This document shows, piece after piece, positions 30,995-40,880 of a DNA stretch of 64,000 nt. The stretch's first letter is position 1. Every line of letters starts with the position of its first letter. The DNA is from Candidatus Bathyarchaeota archaeon (GTDB lineage Archaea > Thermoproteota > Bathyarchaeia > Bathyarchaeales > Bathycorpusculaceae), in the NCBI GenBank assembly GCA_026014735.1, contig JAOZHT010000002.1:434001-498000 (forward strand). The letters run 5' to 3'. The notes under the pieces were generated by a model. It was given only the letters and a program-made list of their open reading frames with translations, was not told the origin of the DNA and searched no databases. Both the position numbers and the translations under genes were made by a program.

Positions 30995-33991
30995 GTGGAA
31001 AACCAATCCGCCCCAAACCCGCCAAACGAATCCAGGGTGGACTTAACGGTTCCCCTGATGATCGTGACCTTCTTAGCGTGCGCCTGGCTCGTCTACGTCT
31101 TCATCAACCAGAACTGGCTGGATGCGCTGGATCAGGTTTCCGCGTGGATGCTAAAGCCACAAGTCACCTATACGCCGGTAGCCATCGTGGGGGTGCCGTG
31201 GGCTCTGCTGGCAACCCTGGAGGTTTTGGCGCTTGGGCTACTCTGGGGGCAGCTGCTGCTAGGCAACGAAAAAGATTTTGTCCTCAAACTGGTCGCCTCC
31301 GTCGGCTTGGGTTTTGGCCTCACCGGCTTAGTAACCATCATATTGGGCATCGCCGGCAACCTCTATGCGGCGCCCCTTAACCTTGCAATTCTGCTTGCCG
31401 GCGCAGTCTCAGCGGCTGCCCTGCTCTACCGAAGACGCCGCCAGAAGCTACCCCTCATACCCCATTTCGCTCTGCGCCTCCAATTCAAGCTGCCGCCAAA
31501 CCCCAAATTCTGGCTCCCCGCCGCCCTCGCAGTCGCCGCCATATTCTTTCTGGTCTTCTACCACGCGCTCCTCACAGCCGTCGTGCATTGGGACGCCACC
31601 GTCTACCACGCCGCCGTAGCAACCATGACGTACCGCGACCACGCCCTCCCCGTCCTAGCGGGCCCCTCCATCGGCATCCAGATGAGCGCAAACTTTCCAC
31701 CCCTCTTCCCGGCTCTTGGCGCCTTCTACTACACCCAAATCGGCGCAGTCGAAGACTTCTATCTCCGCGCCATACCACCGGTGATGGGGCTGCTTGCGGT
31801 TGCCGCAACCTACAAAATCGGGGAGGTCCTCCACGGCAGAAAACTCGGGCTTCTAGCCGCGCTTTTCCTGGCGCTTACCCCCCTGTTTTTCCGCTACTCC
31901 ATCTACGCGACAAGCTACTCGACGCTCACGTTTTTCTGCACTATGGCGGTTTTGTTTGTGCTGCTGGGCATATTTAGGGGCAACATGAAATACTGGGTGG
32001 CAAGCGGTGTGTTTCTGGGGTTTGCCGCCTTAACCTCTTATATCGCGTTGTATATGGCGCCGTTTTTCCTATTTGCGCTGGTCTACCAGTTCCTCAAACA
32101 TAGAAGCCTCTTCAAACTAAACATGAAAAAAACAGCGGTTTTTCTTTTTGCGGTGCTGCTGGTCGGCGGCGTCTGGTACGCCCGCAACGCAGTGGTCGTA
32201 GGCAACCCAATTTACCCTAACGCCTACACGGTGCTGGGCGGAGTCAACATAGACCCCCTGATAATGAACACCACCGTTAACGGCATCAAGAACTCAGCCG
32301 CCAACAGCGTCTTCGGAGAAGTTAACGCCACAGCATTCGACCAAGTGATGACGTTTTTGACGTACCGCACCAGTTTCCCAGCTATTTCACTCTTCACCCT
32401 ACTGGCGGTCGCGCTGCTTCCAACCATGAATAAAAAGTTCTGGCTTTTGGCTATCTGGCCCCTATCTCTGAGCGCGCTGGTGTTAAGCGGCATCTCATGG
32501 GGGTTTCCCCACCACTTGGTTTTCGCTATGCCCGGCTTCGCGTTGCTGACTGCGCTGCCAATAATAAAAACGCTGGACATGTGTAAACAATGGGATAGCC
32601 AGGCAGCGGAAAAGCGGTTCAGAGTGGTTAAGCATCGCCTGCTTAGCCTACGCAAAAGCAACATAATCAGGTTAGGCCTCGTCGCTGTTCTTCTGAGTGC
32701 ATTCATCTTTCCAAGTTTAACGTTGGTTATGGGCGGGAAGGTGTATGAAGAAGACCACAATAATGAGGTGCCTGCGGATTACTTGTGGCTTTTAAAGCAT
32801 CCAAACGCTGACACCTGGACGGTGCTTAACAGGCTCTTTCCGCAGGTGCAAGCTTGGGAATACATCAACGCCAACGTATCAGCGGGACAAAAAGTCGCAA
32901 CCATAGAAAACCAACTGTACTACGTTAAAAACTGTAGCAACGACTACTTCTTCTACCTTGACAGTTGGGAAGCACGCGACCTCTACCATATCACTGATCC
33001 AGAACTTATGCTGCAGTTTCTACGAAAAAATAACGTGACTATAGTTGTGGATGTGGAATGGGCAAGAGATCACTTCAGCATCCTGCCAATGACAAAATAT
33101 CTGGGTTCTTCCCTTTACTTCCCAACTATTTTTAGCAACAACTCAAACCTCGCTATCTACAACGTAGGCCCCTTCGATTCGCCCATAACCAACAATTCAA
33201 AAACCACCATCTCCATTAACCAACACGGATGGAGCGTGCCCCGAGCAATTAGCGGCATACAAACCCAATCAGTCCTAGCAAACAATGACTCCGCCCGACT
33301 TTTTGTTGCCACACGGGACTTAACCACCGTAAAAATCACTTACTTAGATGTGGGCAAGGACGCATTATACGTAAATATCTTTAATCCCGACTCGCTGCTC
33401 TGGAGTGAGCTTGTATCCATACAGAAAACAAACACGGGCAACTGGAAAACCTACGAGTTCCTTGTGCCCCTTTCAAGAATAGGCCTCGTTGAGTTAGGTC
33501 TATATGCATTCAACCAGGATTTTGTTGTCAGCAAAATCGAGGCTTCACCATACGCAACCGTAAAAGAAAGAACCGCAGTAGCCTACACGAACTCTACGCT
33601 GAATATGTCGCTGACGAACCTGACGATTCCAAATTCACTATTCATTTATCTTCCTGAAATAGCCCAAAACAACACGCTACAACTTGTAACTAACACATAC
33701 GGTAAAAGCATGGTTATTGAAGTGTTTGAGGGGTTAATTCAGCCTTCGGAGACTACGGGCTGGTGGATAAACCATGGCCTAGCTATCCGCTCACCTAACT
33801 CCACCGCTTTTGAAGTAATCAACCCGACCTTAAATTGGAACGTAACCAAGCCGGATTATTACACGGTGATACTGGTGTTTAGGGAGCCTTGGGATAACAA
33901 CGCAAAAGTTGACATCTCAATAAACATGGTTGTTGGACCCAACCAAAAATTTGTTACATACAAAGGATTGGGAGAGTATGGTCAACCTTAA
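30995..33991 (+). CDS. Large GT-C-type membrane glycosyltransferase with ectodomain (GT39/ArnT-like)
   Basis: 998 aa, GTG start. About 12-13 membrane helices fill the first 560 residues. After TM 5-6 comes the GT-C signature loop: HWDATVYHAAVATMTYRDHALPV with the probable catalytic Asp, followed by GPSIGIQMSANFPPLFP. The remaining 430 residues are an exported beta-rich domain with many sequons. It probably transfers sugars from polyprenyl-phosphate donors to proteins or glycans on the outer face. It is paralogous to the next gene (same WD-x(3)-Y and GPSIGI-x-MSA motifs), which it overlaps by 14 nt. TATA-like CTTTATACAT near 30930. Confidence 0.75.
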   Translation: MENQSAPNPPNESRVDLTVPLMIVTFLACAWLVYVFINQNWLDALDQVSAWMLKPQVTYTPVAIVGVPWALLATLEVLALGLLWGQLLLGNEKDFVLKLVASVGLGFGLTGLVTIILGIAGNLYAAPLNLAILLAGAVSAAALLYRRRRQKLPLIPHFALRLQFKLPPNPKFWLPAALAVAAIFFLVFYHALLTAVVHWDATVYHAAVATMTYRDHALPVLAGPSIGIQMSANFPPLFPALGAFYYTQIGAVEDFYLRAIPPVMGLLAVAATYKIGEVLHGRKLGLLAALFLALTPLFFRYSIYATSYSTLTFFCTMAVLFVLLGIFRGNMKYWVASGVFLGFAALTSYIALYMAPFFLFALVYQFLKHRSLFKLNMKKTAVFLFAVLLVGGVWYARNAVVVGNPIYPNAYTVLGGVNIDPLIMNTTVNGIKNSAANSVFGEVNATAFDQVMTFLTYRTSFPAISLFTLLAVALLPTMNKKFWLLAIWPLSLSALVLSGISWGFPHHLVFAMPGFALLTALPIIKTLDMCKQWDSQAAEKRFRVVKHRLLSLRKSNIIRLGLVAVLLSAFIFPSLTLVMGGKVYEEDHNNEVPADYLWLLKHPNADTWTVLNRLFPQVQAWEYINANVSAGQKVATIENQLYYVKNCSNDYFFYLDSWEARDLYHITDPELMLQFLRKNNVTIVVDVEWARDHFSILPMTKYLGSSLYFPTIFSNNSNLAIYNVGPFDSPITNNSKTTISINQHGWSVPRAISGIQTQSVLANNDSARLFVATRDLTTVKITYLDVGKDALYVNIFNPDSLLWSELVSIQKTNTGNWKTYEFLVPLSRIGLVELGLYAFNQDFVVSKIEASPYATVKERTAVAYTNSTLNMSLTNLTIPNSLFIYLPEIAQNNTLQLVTNTYGKSMVIEVFEGLIQPSETTGWWINHGLAIRSPNSTAFEVINPTLNWNVTKPDYYTVILVFREPWDNNAKVDISINMVVGPNQKFVTYKGLGEYGQP

Positions 33992-36320
33992 CTCTAAGTT
34001 GCTGTCAGCAGCCATAATCGCCGCTGCCTTGTCGGTCATCCTTTATGTGATTGGCTTAAGAAACCCAATGCAGGACCAACCGGCTACCGTTCCCTTCGAC
34101 GCGGGCTGGCTGGGCATACTGTTCATATTAGCAAACGGGTTTCTCCTCTCCATCAGTCTTAACCACACAAAAATAGGCGCGGCTGAACGAGCAATAATGA
34201 CGGTGGGCTTAGGGTTCGGTTTAACCTTCCTAGCCACAATTTGCCTGGGCGTTCTCTGGGAGATAACTTTCCTATCGGTACTCTCCACTCAACTAGCCCT
34301 CTTTATCGCCTTAAGCATCACCGCATATGTGGGCGGTTACAGACCAAAAATCGCCTTTCGCCCCTCAAACCTTAAGCCCGCTAAAATAAACAATCAGCAC
34401 CTGCTTCTGCTCGCTATAATCAGCGTACTCATCGTGGCCTCCACCTACAGCGCACTGGCGCTTCCAGCTACAGAATGGGACTCACTCGCCTACGGCGTCA
34501 ACTATGCACGGTTAATCTTCCAGAACAGCCACATCCCCCTCATCGCTGGCCCCTCAATAGGCATAGAGATGAGCGCAGCCTATCCGCCGGGCATGCAACT
34601 TACCGCAGCTTCCCTCTACACCCTCGCAGGCAGCGCCAACGACTTCTACTATAGGTTGCTGTCCCCGATTTTCAGCCTGACAATACTTTTGGTCACCTAC
34701 AAGTTCGCGATGCAATTCACCGCAAACCGCACCTACTCGTTTCTCGCGGTTGCCGCATTAGCCCTTGTTCCGTTCTTCTGGATGCTCTTCATCGAGGAAA
34801 CCTATCTTATGGCGTTGACGTTGATGATGACGTTGTGCGCCTACTTCTTCTTTAGGGCTCAGACCGCAGGTCCCGGCGAAGCAAAAAAGTATGAGGCGTC
34901 AGGCGTGCTGTTCGGTGCCTTTGCAGCCCTCACCAGCTACATTGGATTAGCAGCCATCGGCATTTTTCTTATATACGCTTTACATAAGAAAATAAGTTTA
35001 AAGCAGGCTGCTCCCCTTGCCGCTTTGGGTTTAGCCATCATTTTCCCCTGGTACCTGCGCAATCTGCTTTTGCTCGGCAACCCCCTCTACCCATTCTTCG
35101 GTATAGGAAAATATCTAGACCCCCTGCTCTTAAGCTCCACAACCCAGCATTTCCAGCACTACGCCTTAGATCCCCTCTACCACTGGACCACTACCCTCTA
35201 CAAGGCAGGCGCCGTGCTCCTGGTTGCAGGCACAGCAATTTTCACCTTTTACAGGCCACGCAGGAACCTCCGCGTTGCACTGCCCCTTTACCTGCTGCTG
35301 GTCAGCGTTGCAGTTATGGCGTTCCACGTTGCGTTTCCACGGTACCTAATCATTGCGCTGCCCGCTTTAGCGGTGCTTTTCGCCTACGGATTCACGAATA
35401 TCCCCAACCGATTCAAGCTGCCTAAAATCATCCCCGCAGCATTTTTCGTTTTAGCCGTGGTTCTCCTCGGTGCAGTTATGTTGCCCTACGCTAACACCGT
35501 TAAGCCGCTGGTTCAACCTGGCGAAACCAAAGTAGCCTACCTGTCGCATGTATTCGAGGAAGGCGACGCCTGGCAATGGATCAACCAAAACACACCCGCA
35601 AACACCCGCATCGCAACCTTTGACATTAAAGGGTACTACCTAAACCGCAGCATACTGCCGCTAGACGGAAACGAGTCAGCTCCCCTCTACCATATGAGCG
35701 GCATCGAGGAGGCATTGGCGTTTCTGGAAGGCAGAGGCGTCGGCTACGTGTTGAGTGTTCCCTGGGCAGGCCCAACCGATATCAGGATGCCCCCCGCCTA
35801 TGACTTGTGTATCCTCACCAAGTATCTGGGCACCGCAAGTTTTCTTCCACTGGTTTTTGTTGGCGCCAACGGCACCTCAGTTTACCATGTTGGACCCGTA
35901 GATACGCAAACAATAACTGAAGACTTCGCCCGGAGAGGTCTTGTTTATCCGCTGAGGCAGTTTTCAGTTAACGTCACAGTTACCGACAGTTGCTATCCAT
36001 ACAAGGGCGAGTTCTACCTGCCTATTCCCGTTGAATACCGTGGCTTAAACATAACTGCCTCTGCATTCAGCAGCCACCCCATCGAATTGCATCTTTGGAC
36101 CGGATTAATAGACACCTACGTAGTTGATAACCCCTACAATTTTATGGTTGCAAACTCTGAGTATGGGCTTGCAGGCAACAGCACTGCCAGCTTTAACTGG
36201 GGAATCGACAAAGCCGGATACTTCACCATCCGAGTGGTTGACAAAGCCAGCAGCTTCCAAACGCCCTTCAACGTCACAGTCAACGTAGAGTTCATAGAAG
36301 GCCCGGCTAAGGCAACTTAA
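33978..36320 (+). CDS. GT-C-type membrane glycosyltransferase, second copy
   Basis: 780 aa from ATG 33978 (MVNLNSKLLSAA), preceded by GGGAGAG and overlapping the previous gene by 14 nt. It shares the layout of its neighbour: hydrophobic half with EWDSLAYGVNYARLIFQ and GPSIGIEMSAAYPP, then an exported C-terminal domain of about 270 residues with sequons. Likely a polyprenyl-phosphate-sugar-dependent transferase for surface glycosylation. Its stop overlaps by four bases the stop of the convergent flippase-like gene. Confidence 0.75.
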   Translation: MVNLNSKLLSAAIIAAALSVILYVIGLRNPMQDQPATVPFDAGWLGILFILANGFLLSISLNHTKIGAAERAIMTVGLGFGLTFLATICLGVLWEITFLSVLSTQLALFIALSITAYVGGYRPKIAFRPSNLKPAKINNQHLLLLAIISVLIVASTYSALALPATEWDSLAYGVNYARLIFQNSHIPLIAGPSIGIEMSAAYPPGMQLTAASLYTLAGSANDFYYRLLSPIFSLTILLVTYKFAMQFTANRTYSFLAVAALALVPFFWMLFIEETYLMALTLMMTLCAYFFFRAQTAGPGEAKKYEASGVLFGAFAALTSYIGLAAIGIFLIYALHKKISLKQAAPLAALGLAIIFPWYLRNLLLLGNPLYPFFGIGKYLDPLLLSSTTQHFQHYALDPLYHWTTTLYKAGAVLLVAGTAIFTFYRPRRNLRVALPLYLLLVSVAVMAFHVAFPRYLIIALPALAVLFAYGFTNIPNRFKLPKIIPAAFFVLAVVLLGAVMLPYANTVKPLVQPGETKVAYLSHVFEEGDAWQWINQNTPANTRIATFDIKGYYLNRSILPLDGNESAPLYHMSGIEEALAFLEGRGVGYVLSVPWAGPTDIRMPPAYDLCILTKYLGTASFLPLVFVGANGTSVYHVGPVDTQTITEDFARRGLVYPLRQFSVNVTVTDSCYPYKGEFYLPIPVEYRGLNITASAFSSHPIELHLWTGLIDTYVVDNPYNFMVANSEYGLAGNSTASFNWGIDKAGYFTIRVVDKASSFQTPFNVTVNVEFIEGPAKAT

Positions 36321-37405
36321 ACATCAGGGAGCTTTCGATTTAAACCTGAAAGCGGCGACGTTTTAGCCGCATCCGGCTTCAACCCGACTTTAATCAGTGG
36401 ACCCAGCCCAATTATGTCTGTGCCCGTAAACAAGGCGCGGGTTATCAACGCGAACGCAAGCAGCCGCGGATCAACCGCCGTTAACGGAAGCCCCAGCAGA
36501 AGCGAAAGCACAAGCACATAACCCGTTTCCTGCACGCCTAAACCCGCAATAGTTATCGGGACATACGTCAACGCTGAAGCAAAACAGGCCATTAGAAAGA
36601 AATCAAGCAAACTAAGGGAACTTTGCCATAAACCGCCAAAAATAAGGTACAGGGCAGCAGCGTTAACTGCCAAAGAGAGAAAAATCAGCAGAGCCACCGC
36701 GATAAGTGAACGCTTAACTTTTTGGCCTTCTTTTTGAACGTCAGCAAACATGCCTGTGAAGACGCCTAGTTTCTTTCCGATTAAGGGCAGCTTCTCAAGC
36801 TTCAAAACAAACCGTGACATCCGCTTCTCCCACATAAGCAAAAGCAGCACCGACCCCCCAATCAGCAGCACCGCGATGCCGACAATCAAGGAATCCACCA
36901 CCGCTGCGGGAAGAGGCAGAAACGTGATGAAGTAGCCTAAGCCTACGCTGCATATCACTGCCTTAAGCAGGGCGTTTATGCTGCCTGTTGCCAGAACCCC
37001 AGTCATTCCCTGCTCAACGGGGATGCCGGCTAATCGGTTAACGAAAACCGGCGTTATGAAGTAGCCTGAACGGGCTGGTGTTACATCGCTGAGCAATTGT
37101 CCGCCGAAGCTGGCAAGTACCACTCTGCTTATTGAGGCGTGGGGGTTTGATTCTTTTAGGGGAACATAGAGGGCAAGGCCAACTAGGGCAGAAGCTAAGA
37201 TGAAGCAGACTGCGGCGCCCATGAGATAGAGGAGGTTAGCTTGCAGTATAGCATTGAAGGTTTCGCCGATGTTTGCTAGTTGAAGCAGCCAAAGCAGAAT
37301 GGCGACGCCGACGACGAGCTGGATAACAGTCCGCATGCGTATGCGGCCCCGTATCCCCCGCTTCTCTGGCCCAGGTACGCTGTTCTGTTCACTCATCCTA
37401 TCCAC
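36317..37405 (-). CDS. Flippase-like integral membrane protein (UPF0104 / LPG-synthase TM family)
   Basis: 362 aa with about eight TM helices. It contains the family pattern around ASFGGQLLSDVTPARSGYFITPVFVNRLAG, and GLGVQETGYVLVLSLLLGLP late in the protein. Relatives such as haloarchaeal AglD/AglR-associated proteins and MprF membrane domains are implicated in moving lipid-linked sugars or lipids across the membrane. Its position among glycosyltransferases fits flipping of polyprenyl-linked sugars for S-layer glycosylation (inference). Confidence 0.78.
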   Translation of the reverse strand: MDRMSEQNSVPGPEKRGIRGRIRMRTVIQLVVGVAILLWLLQLANIGETFNAILQANLLYLMGAAVCFILASALVGLALYVPLKESNPHASISRVVLASFGGQLLSDVTPARSGYFITPVFVNRLAGIPVEQGMTGVLATGSINALLKAVICSVGLGYFITFLPLPAAVVDSLIVGIAVLLIGGSVLLLLMWEKRMSRFVLKLEKLPLIGKKLGVFTGMFADVQKEGQKVKRSLIAVALLIFLSLAVNAAALYLIFGGLWQSSLSLLDFFLMACFASALTYVPITIAGLGVQETGYVLVLSLLLGLPLTAVDPRLLAFALITRALFTGTDIIGLGPLIKVGLKPDAAKTSPLSGLNRKLPDV

Positions 37406-37592
37406 GCCGTCATTGCAGCCAGTTACTTTTATCCTACACTTCTCCTTAATAAAATAGCGTAAAAAATCTGTTTTGCCATGTCTTGATTAATATAAAAAAT
37501 TTACCCGCAACAATTTTTTTAGCGTATCTTTGGAAAAGCATAAAAAGAAAACGGTAGAAGAATGGTAGTTTAACCGCGGTGTACCCAGAAGC

Positions 37593-38642
37593 ATGAAAAA
37601 TAAAAAAATCTTGGTGACAGGCGGAGCATCTTTCATCGCCAGCCACCTAGTTGACACACTCCTAAAAACCGGCGCTGATGTGGTGGCAGCTGACGACTTC
37701 TCCAGTGGAAAGCTAGAAAATTTAGAGTACCCCTTTACAAAGAAAAACGTAGACAAATGGGTTTACAAAAACCTAACTGTTTACCGGGGGGACCTCAAAG
37801 ACCGCAACTTCACACGGCACATGGTAGACGGCGTCGACGTGGTTTTTCACCTTGCAGCCCTCCATGGGGGAAGAGGATACATAGATACGCACCCCGCTGA
37901 ATGCTCCTCAAACATGATACTAGACCAGCTGGTTTTTGAGGAAGCCTGCAGGGCAGGGGTTGATCGAGTATGCTTTGCAAGCTCAGCATGCATTTACCCC
38001 TCGTATCTGCAGGAGCAGGCAGGGTCTAAGTATCTGCTTAAAGAAACAGACGCAGACCCCTTTGTCCGCGATAAAGCCTTTGCTGACTTAGAGTACGGTT
38101 GGGCGAAGCTTATGGGGGAAATGGCTCTCAGGGCCTACCATAGAGAATTCGGCATGAAAACAGCCTCGGTGAGAATCTTCACAGCCTATGGCCCCCGAGA
38201 AAACGAAACCCATGCAATTGTGGCCTTAATCGCGAAGGCATTCATAAAAATGGATCCCTACAGCATCTGGGGCAGCGGCGAACAGGACCGCAACTTCACG
38301 TATGTCCAAGACATCGTGGATGCCCTGGTTTTGGCGTCTCAGAAAATTGAGGATGGCACAGCGGTGAATGCTGGACGCAGCGACCGCTTGACCATAAACC
38401 AGGCTGCTGACCTCGTCTTTGACCTTGCCGGCTGGAAGCCAAAGAGTATACAGCGGGATTTAAGCAAGCCGCAGGGAGTTACCTCACGCGCCGCCGACCT
38501 AGATAGGGCACGTGCACTGCTGGATTGGTCCCCAAAGGTTTCCTACGAAGAAGGCTTCAAGAAGACAATCGAGTGGTACATTGCAAACCATGATGTCGAA
38601 GCGGTCAAGGCTAACTTGGAGAAGGCGCTGGTTGAACGATAG
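37593..38642 (+). CDS. NAD-dependent nucleotide-sugar epimerase/dehydratase
   Basis: 349-aa extended SDR. Rossmann motif VTGGASFIASHL at residues 8-19, DDFSSGKLENL after strand 2, and active-site Y-x3-K in LEYGWAKLMGEMALR. SSACIYPS supplies the Ser/Cys region typical of GDP-mannose epimerases, and GGRGYIDTHPAE resembles GDP-mannose-3,5-epimerase-type enzymes. The substrate cannot be fixed. TATA-like CATAAAAAG lies about 50 nt upstream. It is followed 34 nt later by a GT2 transferase in the same direction. Confidence 0.85.
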   Translation: MKNKKILVTGGASFIASHLVDTLLKTGADVVAADDFSSGKLENLEYPFTKKNVDKWVYKNLTVYRGDLKDRNFTRHMVDGVDVVFHLAALHGGRGYIDTHPAECSSNMILDQLVFEEACRAGVDRVCFASSACIYPSYLQEQAGSKYLLKETDADPFVRDKAFADLEYGWAKLMGEMALRAYHREFGMKTASVRIFTAYGPRENETHAIVALIAKAFIKMDPYSIWGSGEQDRNFTYVQDIVDALVLASQKIEDGTAVNAGRSDRLTINQAADLVFDLAGWKPKSIQRDLSKPQGVTSRAADLDRARALLDWSPKVSYEEGFKKTIEWYIANHDVEAVKANLEKALVER

Positions 38643-38675
38643 CGCCGCCCATTTTCAGTAACTAGAAGAGGCAAA

Positions 38676-39449
38676 ATGATGGACCCCAAATTTGAACAAG
38701 TCATTGCTGCTCCTTCAATCTCCGGTGAACGAATAGCGTTAATTATGCCCGTGTATAACGAAGCCGACACCATCAGGCACACGGTGAGAGAAATCCATGA
38801 GAAAATCGAGTCAAAAATGGGCAACGTGGACACCTGGGTTTTTGAGGACGGCAGCACAGACGGCACCAAAAATGTGCTCAGAGAACTGAAACGGGAATTT
38901 AGTGGACTGCATGCAGAGATGACACCTGCCCGAAAGGGTTACCCCCGGGCAATGCGGGATGCATTCCTAAACATAAGCGGGGCCGACTATGATTATGTCG
39001 TGGCGGTTGACTCTGACGGTCAGTATGAGCCAGATGATTTCTTTAAGCTGTGGAGCATCATGCAGCGGGACTCCCCCGATATAGTTATGGGTAGACGTAT
39101 GGCGAGGCGGGAGCCGCCCTACCGCAAGTTGCTTTCGCGGGGGCTACAGTTGCTGGAGAGAGTAATGTTTCCAGTCAAATGCAAAGACGTTACAAGCGTG
39201 ATGCGGCTGATGAAGGTTGATTTAGCCCATGAAATCTGCGGGGAAATCAAATATTCACCCTACAATTTTTGGCTAGAATTCACAGCGCGCATGTCAATGA
39301 ATGGCTACCGAATAGTCGAAATCCCCATTACTTACCGAGACCGAGCGGGAGGAAGCCGAGTTTACAGTGTTAAGAAAATGCCCAAGGTGATCCTCTCGGA
39401 GTTTCGCGCATTGCGTGCGGTGCGCAGGGAACAAAAAAGTAAAGCTTAG
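38676..39449 (+). CDS. Family 2 glycosyltransferase, dolichol-phosphate-mannose-synthase-like
   Basis: 257-aa soluble GT-A enzyme. IALIMPVYNEADTI starts the fold, FEDGSTDGT binds nucleotide, and AVDSDGQYEPDDF contains the metal-binding Asp residues. There are no C-terminal membrane helices, as in DPM1-type synthases. It probably loads a sugar onto a polyprenyl phosphate, which the GT-C enzymes upstream could use. ATG at 38676 (the next ATG codon is also possible). Its end overlaps the archaeosortase stop by four bases. Confidence 0.85.
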   Translation: MMDPKFEQVIAAPSISGERIALIMPVYNEADTIRHTVREIHEKIESKMGNVDTWVFEDGSTDGTKNVLRELKREFSGLHAEMTPARKGYPRAMRDAFLNISGADYDYVVAVDSDGQYEPDDFFKLWSIMQRDSPDIVMGRRMARREPPYRKLLSRGLQLLERVMFPVKCKDVTSVMRLMKVDLAHEICGEIKYSPYNFWLEFTARMSMNGYRIVEIPITYRDRAGGSRVYSVKKMPKVILSEFRALRAVRREQKSKA

Positions 39450-40609
39450 TCAGCTTCCATTTCTTGCTGTGATGGCGTGGGCTTCTCTCTTTTCAGGCTT
39501 GAACCCACCCAGTTGACGCCTACTAGGGTTCTTTCGATTAAAGAGAACCTTTCTATGCAGACAATCACCAAGATGAAGCCAAAGATGAAGGAGAACCCGA
39601 AAAGCTCACCGTAGGTGTTATGGAACACCATTCCCGCATCGACTCCATCGTTTAGCCTGATGATTATAATAATGTATATCCGCAGCACGTTAGCCATGAA
39701 GGTTCCAAATAACCCGATAAAGAAGTACATCGCTTTTCTAAATGCTGTAATGCTGGAGCGCTTGAAGAAAAGCAGAATTATCAAAACGTAGAGGAGCAGG
39801 CTGTAGACTCCCGCGCATGCCCAGGCTATCGCGACACTGGTGGTATTGCTGCCTAATCCAACGGTTAATTGTGGAAGCATTGACTCGCCGAGGTGATAGG
39901 GATAATTTAGTTGAACAGTGTAGCCTAAAACGTCAAAGAGCGCCGCAGTTGTAGCTGCTGTGGGAAGAGTCATTTCTTGGAGGGGACGGAATACACCGAA
40001 GGGGTAGATTGTATCAAGCATATAGGCTACCGCCATAGCGCCCAAGACAGCCAGCGAAATGCTGAAGGTCTTCAAACCCTTTATTTTGTAGGCTAAAAGA
40101 ATGGCTGCTAAGAAGCAGAAGAAGAAAACGGTGTATTCGATTGAAAGCGGCCACTGCAGGTGCAGAAAATCAGAGGGTTCATTTTGAGCGTTGATTGCAG
40201 GCAGCCCTAAGTTGAGGCCCTCTTTAAGTATCGTTAAATCTAAACCGAAGAAGTTAACTGCTAAAACGAAGACCGTGGGAATCAACGCGCAGGCAAGCGA
40301 AGCAACCATTAATTTGCGGTTTGCCGGTTTATTGTCAACAACGGTTCGCCAGCTTAAAGCGGTTTCAACAACCAAAAACCATGCGAATATGGAGTAGAAC
40401 ATTCTGCCTTTCCATGTGAGGTCGAAAGTGAAGTTTTGATCAAAGTACGTGTTGCTCCAGGGTTCAAAAGAGCCATCCTCGCCGTTATAGCGGTACTTGT
40501 AGCCTTCGATGTTACCGTAGTCTAGAACTGCAAGCATAAGAATGGGCGTGATGATCAGTATAAGCAGAGCGAGTTGGAACCAGAGTTTGTTGAACCTTGC
40601 CCACTTCAT
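39446..40609 (-). CDS. Archaeosortase/exosortase-family protein-sorting transpeptidase
   Basis: 387 aa, about eight TM helices, with the complete catalytic triad of exo/archaeosortases in order: Cys265 in AWACAGVYS, Arg310 in ANVLRI and His330 in FHNTYGELFG. These enzymes cut C-terminal tripartite tails of surface proteins and attach them to lipid. An inserted extracellular region after TM1 (residues 31-65) and the N-terminal layout resemble thaumarchaeal-type archaeosortases more than ArtA. Possible clients in the window are the proteins ending at 10438 and 47440, each with a late TM helix and basic tail. The gene closes a glycosylation region. Confidence 0.85.
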   Translation of the reverse strand: MKWARFNKLWFQLALLILIITPILMLAVLDYGNIEGYKYRYNGEDGSFEPWSNTYFDQNFTFDLTWKGRMFYSIFAWFLVVETALSWRTVVDNKPANRKLMVASLACALIPTVFVLAVNFFGLDLTILKEGLNLGLPAINAQNEPSDFLHLQWPLSIEYTVFFFCFLAAILLAYKIKGLKTFSISLAVLGAMAVAYMLDTIYPFGVFRPLQEMTLPTAATTAALFDVLGYTVQLNYPYHLGESMLPQLTVGLGSNTTSVAIAWACAGVYSLLLYVLIILLFFKRSSITAFRKAMYFFIGLFGTFMANVLRIYIIIIIRLNDGVDAGMVFHNTYGELFGFSFIFGFILVIVCIERFSLIERTLVGVNWVGSSLKREKPTPSQQEMEAD

Positions 40610-40880
40610 AAGTTACCTATGGGCGCCAAGTTTGCTTTTATGTTTTTGCTAAAAAAAGGCATTGATTGAGAAGATAACATGGCCTAAGCATATTTTTTGC
40701 TATTATAGTTCTGGCTCCATCGGCTTTTTGCTTTGTAAATAGCAGAAAATAGAGTTTTGATTCGACAACGGGTTTCGCCCAATAAAAAACCGGAGTCCTG
40801 TCATCTTCTCCTCTTTTTTTATCATAGACTTTCTTTTAAGCCAAAAGGGCGGTTGCTTGTTTTAAAGAAAATTAACGAAG

